A DNA stretch of 64,000 nucleotides, from NCBI GenBank assembly GCA_020073385.1, contig JAIQFH010000025.1, forward strand, positions 62,001 to 126,000. The letters run 5' to 3'. Each line of letters starts with the position of its first letter. The first letter of the stretch is position 1. The translations under genes and the position numbers were made by a program. The stretch comes from Terriglobia bacterium (GTDB lineage: Bacteria > Acidobacteriota > Terriglobia > Terriglobales > Acidobacteriaceae). The notes under the pieces were generated by a model. That model worked only from the letters and a program-made list of their open reading frames with translations. It was not told the DNA's origin and made no database searches. Shown here in pieces: positions 57,683-64,000 of this stretch.

Positions 57683-58294
57683 ATGCTTCTCTGGAATGCG
57701 GCAGTCATCGATGCACGTGTAGGGACGGACGCCTTCGTCCGTCCGGCTGGGCAAAGCCCGGCAGCGCGCTCCGCGGTGCTGGCCAGGGTATGGCACCACA
57801 TCGCGCTACTCGTCGTCCTTCTTAACCCCTGCTCCGCGTCAGCCGCCGACTGCATCCCGATCCACCAGGCAGGCCAGCACATCGGCGAAACCAAGTGTGT
57901 GACGGGAAAAATCCTCCGAGTGAAAGTCGGTGCCAAGGGAGTGCACTTTCTGGATTTCTGCGAAGACGCCATGGCCTGCCCGTTCACAGTGGTCGTCTTC
58001 TCAAACGATCTGAAAGATGTGGGCGACGTTCGCCGCCTCGTCGGCCGCACCATCGAAATCCGCGGAGCGGTCAAAGCCTACGACGGCCGCCCTGAGATCA
58101 TTCTCAGCCGCATCAGCCAGATCGAAGGTGGCGCCGCCATGATCCCTCCGCTACCAAGGAACTACGACGTGGAGAACCGCGGCCACTTCAGCGCCGGACG
58201 GCTGTATCCCACGAAGAAGCCCAAGAAGACCAAAGCCAAGCCCAACACCACCGCTACCTACGGAAATGATGTGGAAGGGGATGACCCGCAGTAG
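57683..58294 (+). CDS. Exported protein of unknown function, N-terminus spans palindrome E8
   Basis: A 203-residue frame from ATG 57683. Residues 12-29 (RVGTDAFVRPAGQSPAA) are read from element E8. A hydrophobic segment then follows (about 36-50, IALLVVLLN), which could be a signal anchor if the real start is a later GTG (57776). The mature part has three cysteine-containing segments (ADCIPI, GETKCVTGK, FCEDAMACPF) and an OB-fold-like pattern (VGRTIEIRGAVKAYDGRPEI), as in nucleic-acid or copper-binding domains. Its family is not known to me. The C-terminus is lysine-rich. Confidence 0.65.
   Translation: MLLWNAAVIDARVGTDAFVRPAGQSPAARSAVLARVWHHIALLVVLLNPCSASAADCIPIHQAGQHIGETKCVTGKILRVKVGAKGVHFLDFCEDAMACPFTVVVFSNDLKDVGDVRRLVGRTIEIRGAVKAYDGRPEIILSRISQIEGGAAMIPPLPRNYDVENRGHFSAGRLYPTKKPKKTKAKPNTTATYGNDVEGDDPQ
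57717..57762 (+). repeat. Two-hairpin palindromic element, copy E8 (inside the reading frame)
   Basis: First stem GGACGGACG/CGTCCGTCC (57723-57731, 57736-57744; CCTT loop) and second stem GCTGGGC/GCCCGGC (57746-57752, 57756-57762; one G-T). In the +1 frame it gives RVGTDAFVRPAGQSP, matching the E7 peptide register. Confidence 0.9.
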
Positions 58295-58329
58295 ATAGTT
58301 GTCTCGCCACCAAAGTTTTTTTGTCTGGC

Positions 58330-58716
58330 TTATAAACCCAAAGCCTTCACTTGCTCCTCAGTCTCGTAGCCGAGCCAGTGTGCGATCTCGTGCCATACCA
58401 CCCGCTTTACTTCGTCCCGCAAATCTCCCTTTGAACACCGCAGAATGGGACCACGAAAAACGAAGATCAGATCGGGGGCGTACTGCAATTGGGCGAACGA
58501 CCGTTTCGTCCGGAATGTGCCGCTGTACAATCCCAATAATTCAGTTCCACGGCGCCATTTCCTTCTCTTCGATATGTCTTTCAACACATCCGCAGGAGGC
58601 TCGTCCATTACTTGAATGCCAGGGAAATCTGGCAGGTCTCTGACCTTCTTGGGCAGAGTGCCATAGGCCCACTCCACAAGTTCCTCAAACCTTTCCGAAC
58701 TCGTGTTGCCGGTCAT
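58330..58716 (-). CDS. Zincin-type metallopeptidase family protein (minimal HExxH)
   Basis: A 128-residue protein with VVWHEIAHWLGY (about 107-118), an HExxH zinc site near the C-terminus, and an upstream substrate-like region (FVFRGPILRC). It belongs to the small metallopeptidase family (zincin-like DUF1025), whose members are neutral-zinc proteins with unclear substrates. The third zinc ligand is probably a following Glu (YETEEQV). Start ATG 58716. It is a single gene. Confidence 0.82.
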   Translation of the reverse strand: MTGNTSSERFEELVEWAYGTLPKKVRDLPDFPGIQVMDEPPADVLKDISKRRKWRRGTELLGLYSGTFRTKRSFAQLQYAPDLIFVFRGPILRCSKGDLRDEVKRVVWHEIAHWLGYETEEQVKALGL

Positions 58717-58759
58717 AAGGCCAATTTACCACCGGACCCGCCTCTTCCCGCTTACCCGC

Positions 58760-60013
58760 TCACACCATCCCCTTGCGTAACTCCTCCAGCGGATACTTTG
58801 TCCCTCGCCACACGATGCCATCGTCTCTTAGCGTGAGGAACATCGAGCGCAGCAGTGTGTAGATGAACATCGCTGTGCTCACCGGATGGAGCACGAAGTA
58901 GTATGCCGGCACCGACGAGCGCCACGACATACCGATGTAGATCAGCAAGATCGATCCGAGGGCGACGGCAAAGGGCAGGCGCGCCCATCCGTGGGCCAGC
59001 CAGATCCCAAGGAAAGGTCCCCAATTAATGAACGCCAGGCCGAAGGCGGAGAGCAGAGTTCGCCACCACTGAAACGACAGCACGGCAAAGAAATTCTTGG
59101 TCAGATTGTTGACGATCCCGAACGCCCCGTGCCCCCAGCGGATGGAAATCAGATCGTCGCCAAAAACATTGCGCTGGGCGAATCCAGACTTCTTCACAAC
59201 CTTGCCCAACTTCATATCGTCGAGCACTTCCATGCGCAGAGCTTCGTACGTCCCCACGGCGTCGTACACGCGTCTCCGCACCAGGTTGAACGCGCCCACG
59301 CCCATGTGATCGTCGGTGCTCGGGTCGGCCACTTTCCACGGACGATGCCCGAACATGAACATCGTCTGGAAAAACGCAATCATCATGTACTCGCCGGGCC
59401 GCTTCATAATCATGCGCGGGAACAGCACCACGTGATCCGCAGGTTCCGCCTCAGCATAGGCCAGCGCCCGCCGCAGCGAGTCGCGCTTGAACATCACATC
59501 CGCGTCGGTAAAGAGCAGCCATTCGCCGGAAGCCTGATTGGCAGCAGTCCACATGGCGTGCGTCTTGCCGAGCCATCCGGGTGGGAGTTCCGTGTGATGA
59601 ATAACAAGCATTGGGTGCCCCACTTCTCCCTGGTTTTGGGAGAAGTGGGGTTTTTGACTTTGATTGGGTACGGATGCCCCACCCTGCGTGGCTAGCGACG
59701 GGTGGTGACTTTGACTTACCCGCTCCATAATCTCGCCCGTCCGATCGGTCGACCGGTCGTTCACCGCAATCACTTCGTAGTTGTCGTAATCGAGCGCAAG
59801 CAAGGTCCGCAGCGCCTGCTCAATGGTGTCTTCTTCATTGCGTGCAGGAACGATGATGGAAACGCGAGGATTGCCGGAAGGCAGCACCGGATTGCGATCC
59901 CATTCCGGACGGGAAACGTCCGCCACGGAAGGCATCCCCAGCGCGGCATCCACGATGCGCGAAAACCAGGCCAGTGCGAGAATGACTCCCGCAATCCAAT
60001 AAACATAACCCAT
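58760..60013 (-). CDS. Membrane GT2 glycosyltransferase with an in-frame palindrome insertion
   Basis: A 417-residue protein. ATG 60013 (MGYVYW) is chosen; the frame extends further into the MFS gene without a good site. An N-terminal helix (about 3-20) is followed by a GT-A domain: VSIIVPARNEEDTIEQALRT (about 48-67), NDRSTDRTGEIM, LLFTDADVMFK (DxD) and the helix pattern of hopene- or ceramide-type glucosyltransferases. Residues about 100-135 (QSQKPHFSQNQGEVGHP) are read from palindrome family B and interrupt the domain. Three C-terminal helices follow. Its start overlaps the MFS operon; the two are probably co-transcribed. Confidence 0.85.
   Translation of the reverse strand: MGYVYWIAGVILALAWFSRIVDAALGMPSVADVSRPEWDRNPVLPSGNPRVSIIVPARNEEDTIEQALRTLLALDYDNYEVIAVNDRSTDRTGEIMERVSQSHHPSLATQGGASVPNQSQKPHFSQNQGEVGHPMLVIHHTELPPGWLGKTHAMWTAANQASGEWLLFTDADVMFKRDSLRRALAYAEAEPADHVVLFPRMIMKRPGEYMMIAFFQTMFMFGHRPWKVADPSTDDHMGVGAFNLVRRRVYDAVGTYEALRMEVLDDMKLGKVVKKSGFAQRNVFGDDLISIRWGHGAFGIVNNLTKNFFAVLSFQWWRTLLSAFGLAFINWGPFLGIWLAHGWARLPFAVALGSILLIYIGMSWRSSVPAYYFVLHPVSTAMFIYTLLRSMFLTLRDDGIVWRGTKYPLEELRKGMV
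59618..59650 (-). repeat. CCCCACTTCTCCC palindrome inside the GT2 gene (family B)
   Basis: CCCCACTTCTCCC (59618-59630) and GGGAGAAGTGGGG (59638-59650), a 13-bp perfect stem with a seven-base loop. It falls in frame in the minus-strand glycosyltransferase. The flanking GGTGCCCCAC and GGATGCCCCACCC words extend the repeated look. Confidence 0.85.
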
Positions 60014-60018
60014 GCAGC

Positions 60019-61254
60019 TTACGTCTTCCCTACCTCGACGGGCACACCGTCTGTCACCGGAGGCGCAAATTTCATGCCGTAAAACAGTATCGCAGAAGAA
60101 AGAGCAATAGCGACGACCGGCGCCAGGAAAGCAAGCTGCAACGAGTAATGATCGGATACGTAGCCAATCAGGGACGCGGAAGGGACATCTCCCAACAGAT
60201 GAAAAATGAAAATATTGACGGCCAGCGCCATCGCCCGAATGTGCGCCCCCACCGAGTTGATGATGGCTGCGTTCAGTGGACCAGTGTTCAAGAGGAGAAG
60301 GAACTCTGCCACCAGGATGCCCACGATCATGCGATTGCCATACGCGTGCAGGGCCACCCACATCGCCGGAATCCCCAAACCGAGACTGACTGCCGAGACC
60401 AGGTAGTGAGCGGCTCGGGTCCGTCGCAGCAGGAAGTCGGATATCCATCCCCCGGCCAAGGATGCAACCAAACCATTCGCTCCGATGCTCAAACCAAAAA
60501 ATATTCCTGCTTGCCCCAGCGTGTAGCCCCGCGCGCGATGCAGGAAAGTTGGCATCCAGACTTGAAGGCCACCCAGGGCGAAGGTCATCATCGCCATGCC
60601 AAAGGTCGCCGTAAGGAACGCTGGGTTTCTCGCCAGCCCCTTCAAGGTGTCGCGATCGGGTGTTTTTTCGTGAGGGTCAAACTGCCCCAATGGAGGCTCA
60701 GGAATGAAAAGCAACAACAATGCCAGCACAAAACCGGGCGCGGCGCCCACGTAAAATGGCGCGCGCCATCCATAGGCCGGTCCCATCAAACCGCCGAGGA
60801 TATATCCCAGTGCTGTTCCGACTGGGATTGCGAGATAAAAAACGCCCATCACCCGCCCGCGCTGGCTCTCCGGAAACATGTCGGCAACGAATGTCGGAGA
60901 CAGGATGACAAAACTCGCCTCCCCAATTCCAACCAGAGTGTGGCGGATCACTAATCCCGTGAAATCGTACGTGACCGCCGTCAGAAGAGTCGCCGCGCTC
61001 CAGATCAGCGCTCCGGCAATGATCACCGGCTTGCGTGAGAAGCGAACTGATAGCGGACCCATGAAGGGCGCCGCGCACATATAGAAAACGAAGAACACAC
61101 TGGTCAGGACGCCAAAAGCTGTGTCACTGCGATGAAATTCCGCCTTGAGAAGATCCTGCACCGCAAAGAGCACCGAACGATCGATGTAGTTCAGCAGGTT
61201 CAACGCCGTGAGCAGCGCAAGCGCGAGCTTCGGATAAGTCTTCGGAGAGGTCAC
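60019..61254 (-). CDS. Spinster-like MFS transporter
   Basis: A 411-residue protein from GTG 61254 (the open frame begins at 61338, but the extra 28 residues look noncoding). Twelve transmembrane helices; motif A is RFSRKPVIIAGALIWSAAT, and LLNYIDRSVLFAVQDLLKAE after helix 1 is the spinster/hexuronate-type pattern (N-Y-x-D-R). Helices 4-5 carry IGEASFVILSPTFVADMFPE. Substrates of such proteins range from lipids to organic acids. Its 3' end is five bases before the GT2 start. Confidence 0.88.
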   Translation of the reverse strand: MTSPKTYPKLALALLTALNLLNYIDRSVLFAVQDLLKAEFHRSDTAFGVLTSVFFVFYMCAAPFMGPLSVRFSRKPVIIAGALIWSAATLLTAVTYDFTGLVIRHTLVGIGEASFVILSPTFVADMFPESQRGRVMGVFYLAIPVGTALGYILGGLMGPAYGWRAPFYVGAAPGFVLALLLLFIPEPPLGQFDPHEKTPDRDTLKGLARNPAFLTATFGMAMMTFALGGLQVWMPTFLHRARGYTLGQAGIFFGLSIGANGLVASLAGGWISDFLLRRTRAAHYLVSAVSLGLGIPAMWVALHAYGNRMIVGILVAEFLLLLNTGPLNAAIINSVGAHIRAMALAVNIFIFHLLGDVPSASLIGYVSDHYSLQLAFLAPVVAIALSSAILFYGMKFAPPVTDGVPVEVGKT

Positions 61255-61329
61255 GGTCGAGCGAATATAACACGAGCCGGAACAGACCAGGCTCTTGCCG
61301 AGTCCCGCGGCACTGAGAGCCTTAACCAC

Positions 61330-61402
61330 GAAGGACACTAAGGATCACGAAGGAAGTCGTATACGATTTTCCTTCGTGCACCTTCGTGTCCTTTGTGGTT
61401 AA
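61330..61402. repeat. CCTTCGTG-type inverted periodic repeat
   Basis: AACCACGAAGGACACTAAGG then ATCACGAAGGAAGTCG and, after a short spacer, TTTTCCTTCGTGCACCTTCG then TGTCCTTTGTGGTTAA. The halves are near-complementary and flank about 12 bases. It lies between the MFS and queF genes. The same words recur at 14772-14808. Confidence 0.7.
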
Positions 61403-61800
61403 TGCCTTTTCGGCCGCGGCCACCGCGCCACAATCGTCGTCGAGATGCCGCCCCGCGGACGAAATTCTCCCCGCACCTCGGCCCACACCGGCTTCGCCCA
61501 CTTCACCACATCTTCCAGCACCTGGTTAACGATGTTCTCCTGGAAGATCCCCAGATTGCGGTAGCTTTGCAGATACTCCTTCAGCGACTTCAACTCCAGG
61601 CAATGCTTGTCGGGCATGTAGTGAATTTTCAGCGCTCCAAAATCCGGCAGGCCGGTTTTCGGACACACCGACGTGAATTCCGGATCATCGACGACGATTT
61701 CGTATCCAGGAAACTGGTTGGGCCAGGTCTCAATCTCCGGAAATTTGGCATCAAGGCCAGCAGCGGCGTGCTCCGGCGTGTAGCGAGGCGATTTCGGCAT
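61399..61800 (-). CDS. queF: NADPH-dependent 7-cyano-7-deazaguanine reductase
   Basis: A 133-residue enzyme of the tRNA queuosine pathway (preQ0 to preQ1). It is the short, single-domain QueF type. The active-site cysteine and aspartate are in FTSVCPKTGLPDFG (Cys46, Asp53), and the signature LELKSLKEYLQSYRN (about 68-82) then GIFQENIVNQ follows. It is a homododecamer in characterised members. No queC, queD or queE is nearby, and no preQ1 riboswitch sequence was seen upstream. Start ATG 61800. Confidence 0.95.
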   Translation of the reverse strand: MPKSPRYTPEHAAAGLDAKFPEIETWPNQFPGYEIVVDDPEFTSVCPKTGLPDFGALKIHYMPDKHCLELKSLKEYLQSYRNLGIFQENIVNQVLEDVVKWAKPVWAEVRGEFRPRGGISTTIVARWPRPKRH

Positions 61801-61829
61801 GCCCTCTATTGTAACGGCAGCTATTCGTA

Positions 61830-61851
61830 GAGACGTAGCTCGCTACGTCTC
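61830..61851. repeat. GAGACGTAGC palindrome
   Basis: GAGACGTAGC (61830-61839) and GCTACGTCTC (61842-61851), 10 bp perfect with a two-base centre, 29 bases upstream of queF. It looks like a diverged member of the GTAG-led palindromes. Confidence 0.7.
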
Positions 61852-62030
61852 TTGCTGTCGGCTTCGCAGGTTTAGGCGACTAGTGGCAGACCGACTTCAT
61901 TGCAGCCGAAGCCCTCCTCCCGGCATCAAATGTAGTACCGTGCGTGGAACGCTTCCCTGTACTGTCGCGCCCTCCGGAATGGTAAATTACTGCTTACAGG
62001 AATTCCTGCCGCACCCTGAAAGAAAACAGG

Positions 62031-63275
62031 TTGGCATTGACTGACAACTCGCACACACCGTCGCCGCGGCGGTGGATATGGATCGCGTCCGGACTCGTTG
62101 TTTTTCTCCTCATCCTCTATTCGTATTTCCACCAGACTCCGCTGAAAGTACATGCAGTCACCGTGAAGCGCGGTGCGATCCGCAGCTTGGTCTCCACCAA
62201 TGGCAAGGTAGAGCCCATCCAAAATTTCGAAGCTCACGCGCCCATCGCAACCACCGTAAAGCGTCTTGTGGTGAAGGAAGGCGATCATGTCCGAAAAGGA
62301 CAACTGCTGCTGGAACTGGATGATTCCGGTATCCGCTCCCAAGCCGCCCGCGCCCAGGTGCAGATCAAAACCGCACAAGCCAATCTTGCAGCCACGAAAA
62401 ATAGCGGCACGCAAGAGGAACTGATCACCCTGGGCACGCAACTGATCAAAGCCCGCAGTGCCCGTGACGTCGCGCAGCGCAATCTGGAAGCCTACCGTCG
62501 TCTGCAGCAGGCAGGCGCCGCATCTCCGGGCGAAGTTCGTCAGGCGGAAGACACCCTGCAAAGCGCCCAAGCCGATGTAAACATGCTCGAGCAAAAGCAG
62601 AAAGACCGCTACTCACCGCCCGAGATCGCCCGCACGGTGGCCCAGGCTGCCGAGGCTCAAGCCGCTTATGAAGACGCCGTCGACGCGCTCAGCAAGTCGA
62701 GCGTGCGCGCTCCCTTCGATGGGACCGTCTATTCCCTTCCCTTGAAGCAGGGCGCGTTCGTACAAACCGGCGAGCTGCTTCTGCAAGAAGCCGACCTTTC
62801 GAAAGTGCTGGTGCGCGCCTTTGTCGATGAACCCGACATCGGCCGCCTGCAGACCAACCAGCGTGTCGAAGCCACATGGGACGCCGTCCCCGGCCGCACC
62901 TGGACCGGCACCGTGAGCAGCGTGCCCTCCACGGTCAAGCCTCGCGGCAACCGCAACGTGGGCGAGACCACTTGCCTGATTGACAATCAAGACTTGCGCC
63001 TGCTGCCCAACATCAACCTTGGTGTGACGATTGTTGCAGCCGAACATAACAACGTCCTCACGCTGCAGCGTGACGCTATGCACATCGACGACAGCGAGCC
63101 TTACGTGTTCAGAATCGCCGACAATCGCATCAAGCGCCAGAACATTCAGTTCTCTCTGCAGAACCTGACTCGCGTCGAAATTACATCCGGCCTGTCCGAA
63201 GGTGACCTGGTAGCGTTGCCTGCCGAAGAGATGAAGCCGCTCTTCGATGGTGCATCCGTGAAGGTCGTGCCCTGA
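62031..63275 (+). CDS. HlyD/MacA-like periplasmic adaptor (membrane-fusion protein)
   Basis: A 414-residue protein from TTG 62031 (TTG 62037 is also possible). A short cytoplasmic end and one transmembrane helix (about 15-33) are followed by a barrel-sandwich half (VEPIQNFEAHAPIATTVKRL, about 55-75), a coiled-coil hairpin (about 95-210, SAARAQVQIKTAQANLAAT-like heptads), the second lipoyl half (SVRAPFDGTVYSLPLKQG, about 230) and a beta-barrel. Adaptors link inner-membrane ABC or RND pumps to outer-membrane channels. The pump itself is not in the window. The TPR gene follows two bases later. Confidence 0.9.
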   Translation: MALTDNSHTPSPRRWIWIASGLVVFLLILYSYFHQTPLKVHAVTVKRGAIRSLVSTNGKVEPIQNFEAHAPIATTVKRLVVKEGDHVRKGQLLLELDDSGIRSQAARAQVQIKTAQANLAATKNSGTQEELITLGTQLIKARSARDVAQRNLEAYRRLQQAGAASPGEVRQAEDTLQSAQADVNMLEQKQKDRYSPPEIARTVAQAAEAQAAYEDAVDALSKSSVRAPFDGTVYSLPLKQGAFVQTGELLLQEADLSKVLVRAFVDEPDIGRLQTNQRVEATWDAVPGRTWTGTVSSVPSTVKPRGNRNVGETTCLIDNQDLRLLPNINLGVTIVAAEHNNVLTLQRDAMHIDDSEPYVFRIADNRIKRQNIQFSLQNLTRVEITSGLSEGDLVALPAEEMKPLFDGASVKVVP

Positions 63276-63277
63276 GT

Positions 63278-64000
63278 ATGCGCGCAGCTTCGATCTTTTC
63301 CCTGGTCGCCACTCTGTTTGTGTCGTCGGGCATTTCTCTCGCCGCATCGCCTCAGGATCTGATTGCCTCTGGCCACGTCGATGAAGCTGTGCAAGTCTTG
63401 GAGCAGCAAGTGCGGCAAGCTCCCAACGATGCCGCCGGCTACAATCTACTCTGCCGCGCGTATTTCATGATGGAAGAATGGGATCGCGGGATCGCCAATT
63501 GCGAACACGCCCGCAATCTCGACCCGCAAAACAGCCTTCATTATCTCTGGCTCGGCCGCATTTATGGCGAGAAGGCGGACCGTGCCGGATTTCTCTCCGC
63601 CGCGGGGTTAGCGAAGAAAGTTCGTTCCTCGTTTGAGCGCGCGGTTGAATTGGCTCCGAACGATTGGGAGGCGCGCGTCGATCTCGGGGAATTTTATGTG
63701 GAAGCCCCCGGCATTGTCGGTGGTGGAAAAGACAAAGCTCGCGAACAGGCGAACGCCTTAATGTCTCTCAAGCCGGGCATGGCGTATTGGCTCCTTGGCC
63801 GCATCGCGGAAAAGAACAAAGACATGGCGGACGCCGAGCGCCAGTATCGCGCCGGAATTGCGGCCACGCACTCGGGCGGACGCGCATGGCTCGAGCTTGC
63901 CATCTTCTTTCGCCATGCCAATCGTCTCGATGATATGGAGAAGGCCCTGCGTGAGATCGAGAACGCGCCGGTGGATCACCACGAGGCTTTGATGGACGGC
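63278..64000 (+). CDS. Exported TPR protein (3' end cut by window)
   Basis: Open from ATG 63278, two bases after the adaptor's stop, to the end of the window (241 codons, incomplete). The N-terminus is a signal peptide (SIFSLVATLFVSSGISLAAS). The rest contains tetratricopeptide repeats (DEAVQVLEQQVRQAPNDAAG, CEHARNLDPQNSLHYLWLGR, SFERAVELAPNDWEARVDLG), giving a protein-binding superhelix. The tight spacing indicates an operon with the HlyD-like gene, so it may help assemble or scaffold that export system. The C-terminus lies beyond the window. Confidence 0.88.
   Translation, partial: MRAASIFSLVATLFVSSGISLAASPQDLIASGHVDEAVQVLEQQVRQAPNDAAGYNLLCRAYFMMEEWDRGIANCEHARNLDPQNSLHYLWLGRIYGEKADRAGFLSAAGLAKKVRSSFERAVELAPNDWEARVDLGEFYVEAPGIVGGGKDKAREQANALMSLKPGMAYWLLGRIAEKNKDMADAERQYRAGIAATHSGGRAWLELAIFFRHANRLDDMEKALREIENAPVDHHEALMDG

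Noticed and set aside
61801-62030. preQ1 riboswitch upstream of queF
   Set aside because: No conserved preQ1 aptamer tail or pseudoknot partner was seen; only a dispersed palindrome is present.

Overview
The window is a chromosomal segment of about 60% G+C coding for roughly 58 proteins and one tRNA. It most resembles an Acidobacteriota (Terriglobia, Koribacter/Sulfotelmatobacter-like) genome. This is an inference from PEP-CTERM proteins, a giant multihaem cytochrome, small secreted proteins of the GNAVVPAGDYEF type, spinster-like MFS and TonB-like genes, and an abundance of short intergenic palindromes. No rRNA, prophage, integrative element, plasmid origin or CRISPR array was seen. Gene density is high, strands alternate often, and most genes are single or in two-gene units.

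Layout. 1-13 kb: 3' end of smc, two PEP-CTERM proteins, a lysine/saccharopine dehydrogenase-like enzyme, an AsmA-like protein, a secreted phosphoesterase, a 25-haem cytochrome c built from 75-residue repeats, a convergent Crp/Fnr regulator, tRNA-Ala(CGC), a TonB-like protein and ribA. 13-24 kb: DUF2520 and Nudix enzymes, a cold-shock protein with a structured leader, PolX, a lactonase-type beta-propeller, a coiled-coil/DUF421 pair, and a large membrane-TPR protein. 24-34 kb: transketolase, aminotransferase, methyltransferases, DinB, a glycosyltransferase, M48 protease, an orphan phage gpV-like OB-fold protein, a cupin and a Tat-exported class V PLP enzyme. 34-38 kb: a reverse transcriptase gene abutting an apparently truncated class V gene, a zinc-ribbon protein, and a myo-inositol-phosphate synthase with an integrase-arm-like N-terminus. 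38-48 kb: secreted proteins, a REC-PP2C regulator facing a GAF-ANTAR regulator, SDR, aminotransferase, S2P-like and DedA proteins, endonuclease III. 48-64 kb: GH35 beta-galactosidase, S9 peptidase, a second phosphoesterase, a C45/phospholipase-B-like hydrolase, an RsbW/RsbV pair, a minizincin, a GT2/MFS pair, queF, and an efflux adaptor followed by a TPR protein cut by the window end.

The most unusual structure is not a gene cluster but several families of dispersed palindromic elements. One family (eight clear copies) has a GGACGGACG stem, usually followed by a second, variable hairpin. Two copies are read as protein in the same frame, in endonuclease III and in a secreted protein, giving related peptides. 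A member of a different palindrome family is read through inside a GT2 glycosyltransferase. This looks like protein-coding insertion of palindromic repeats. The other leading candidates are the reverse transcriptase locus at 34.57-36.11 kb and the repeat-built 25-haem cytochrome.

Functional links are mostly pairwise: RsbW with RsbV, DUF421 with the coiled-coil protein, GT2 with MFS, HlyD-like with TPR, and the cytochrome with the Crp/Fnr protein. Start codons were moved from the longest frame wherever a ribosome binding site or the family length argued for it; these choices are stated per entry.
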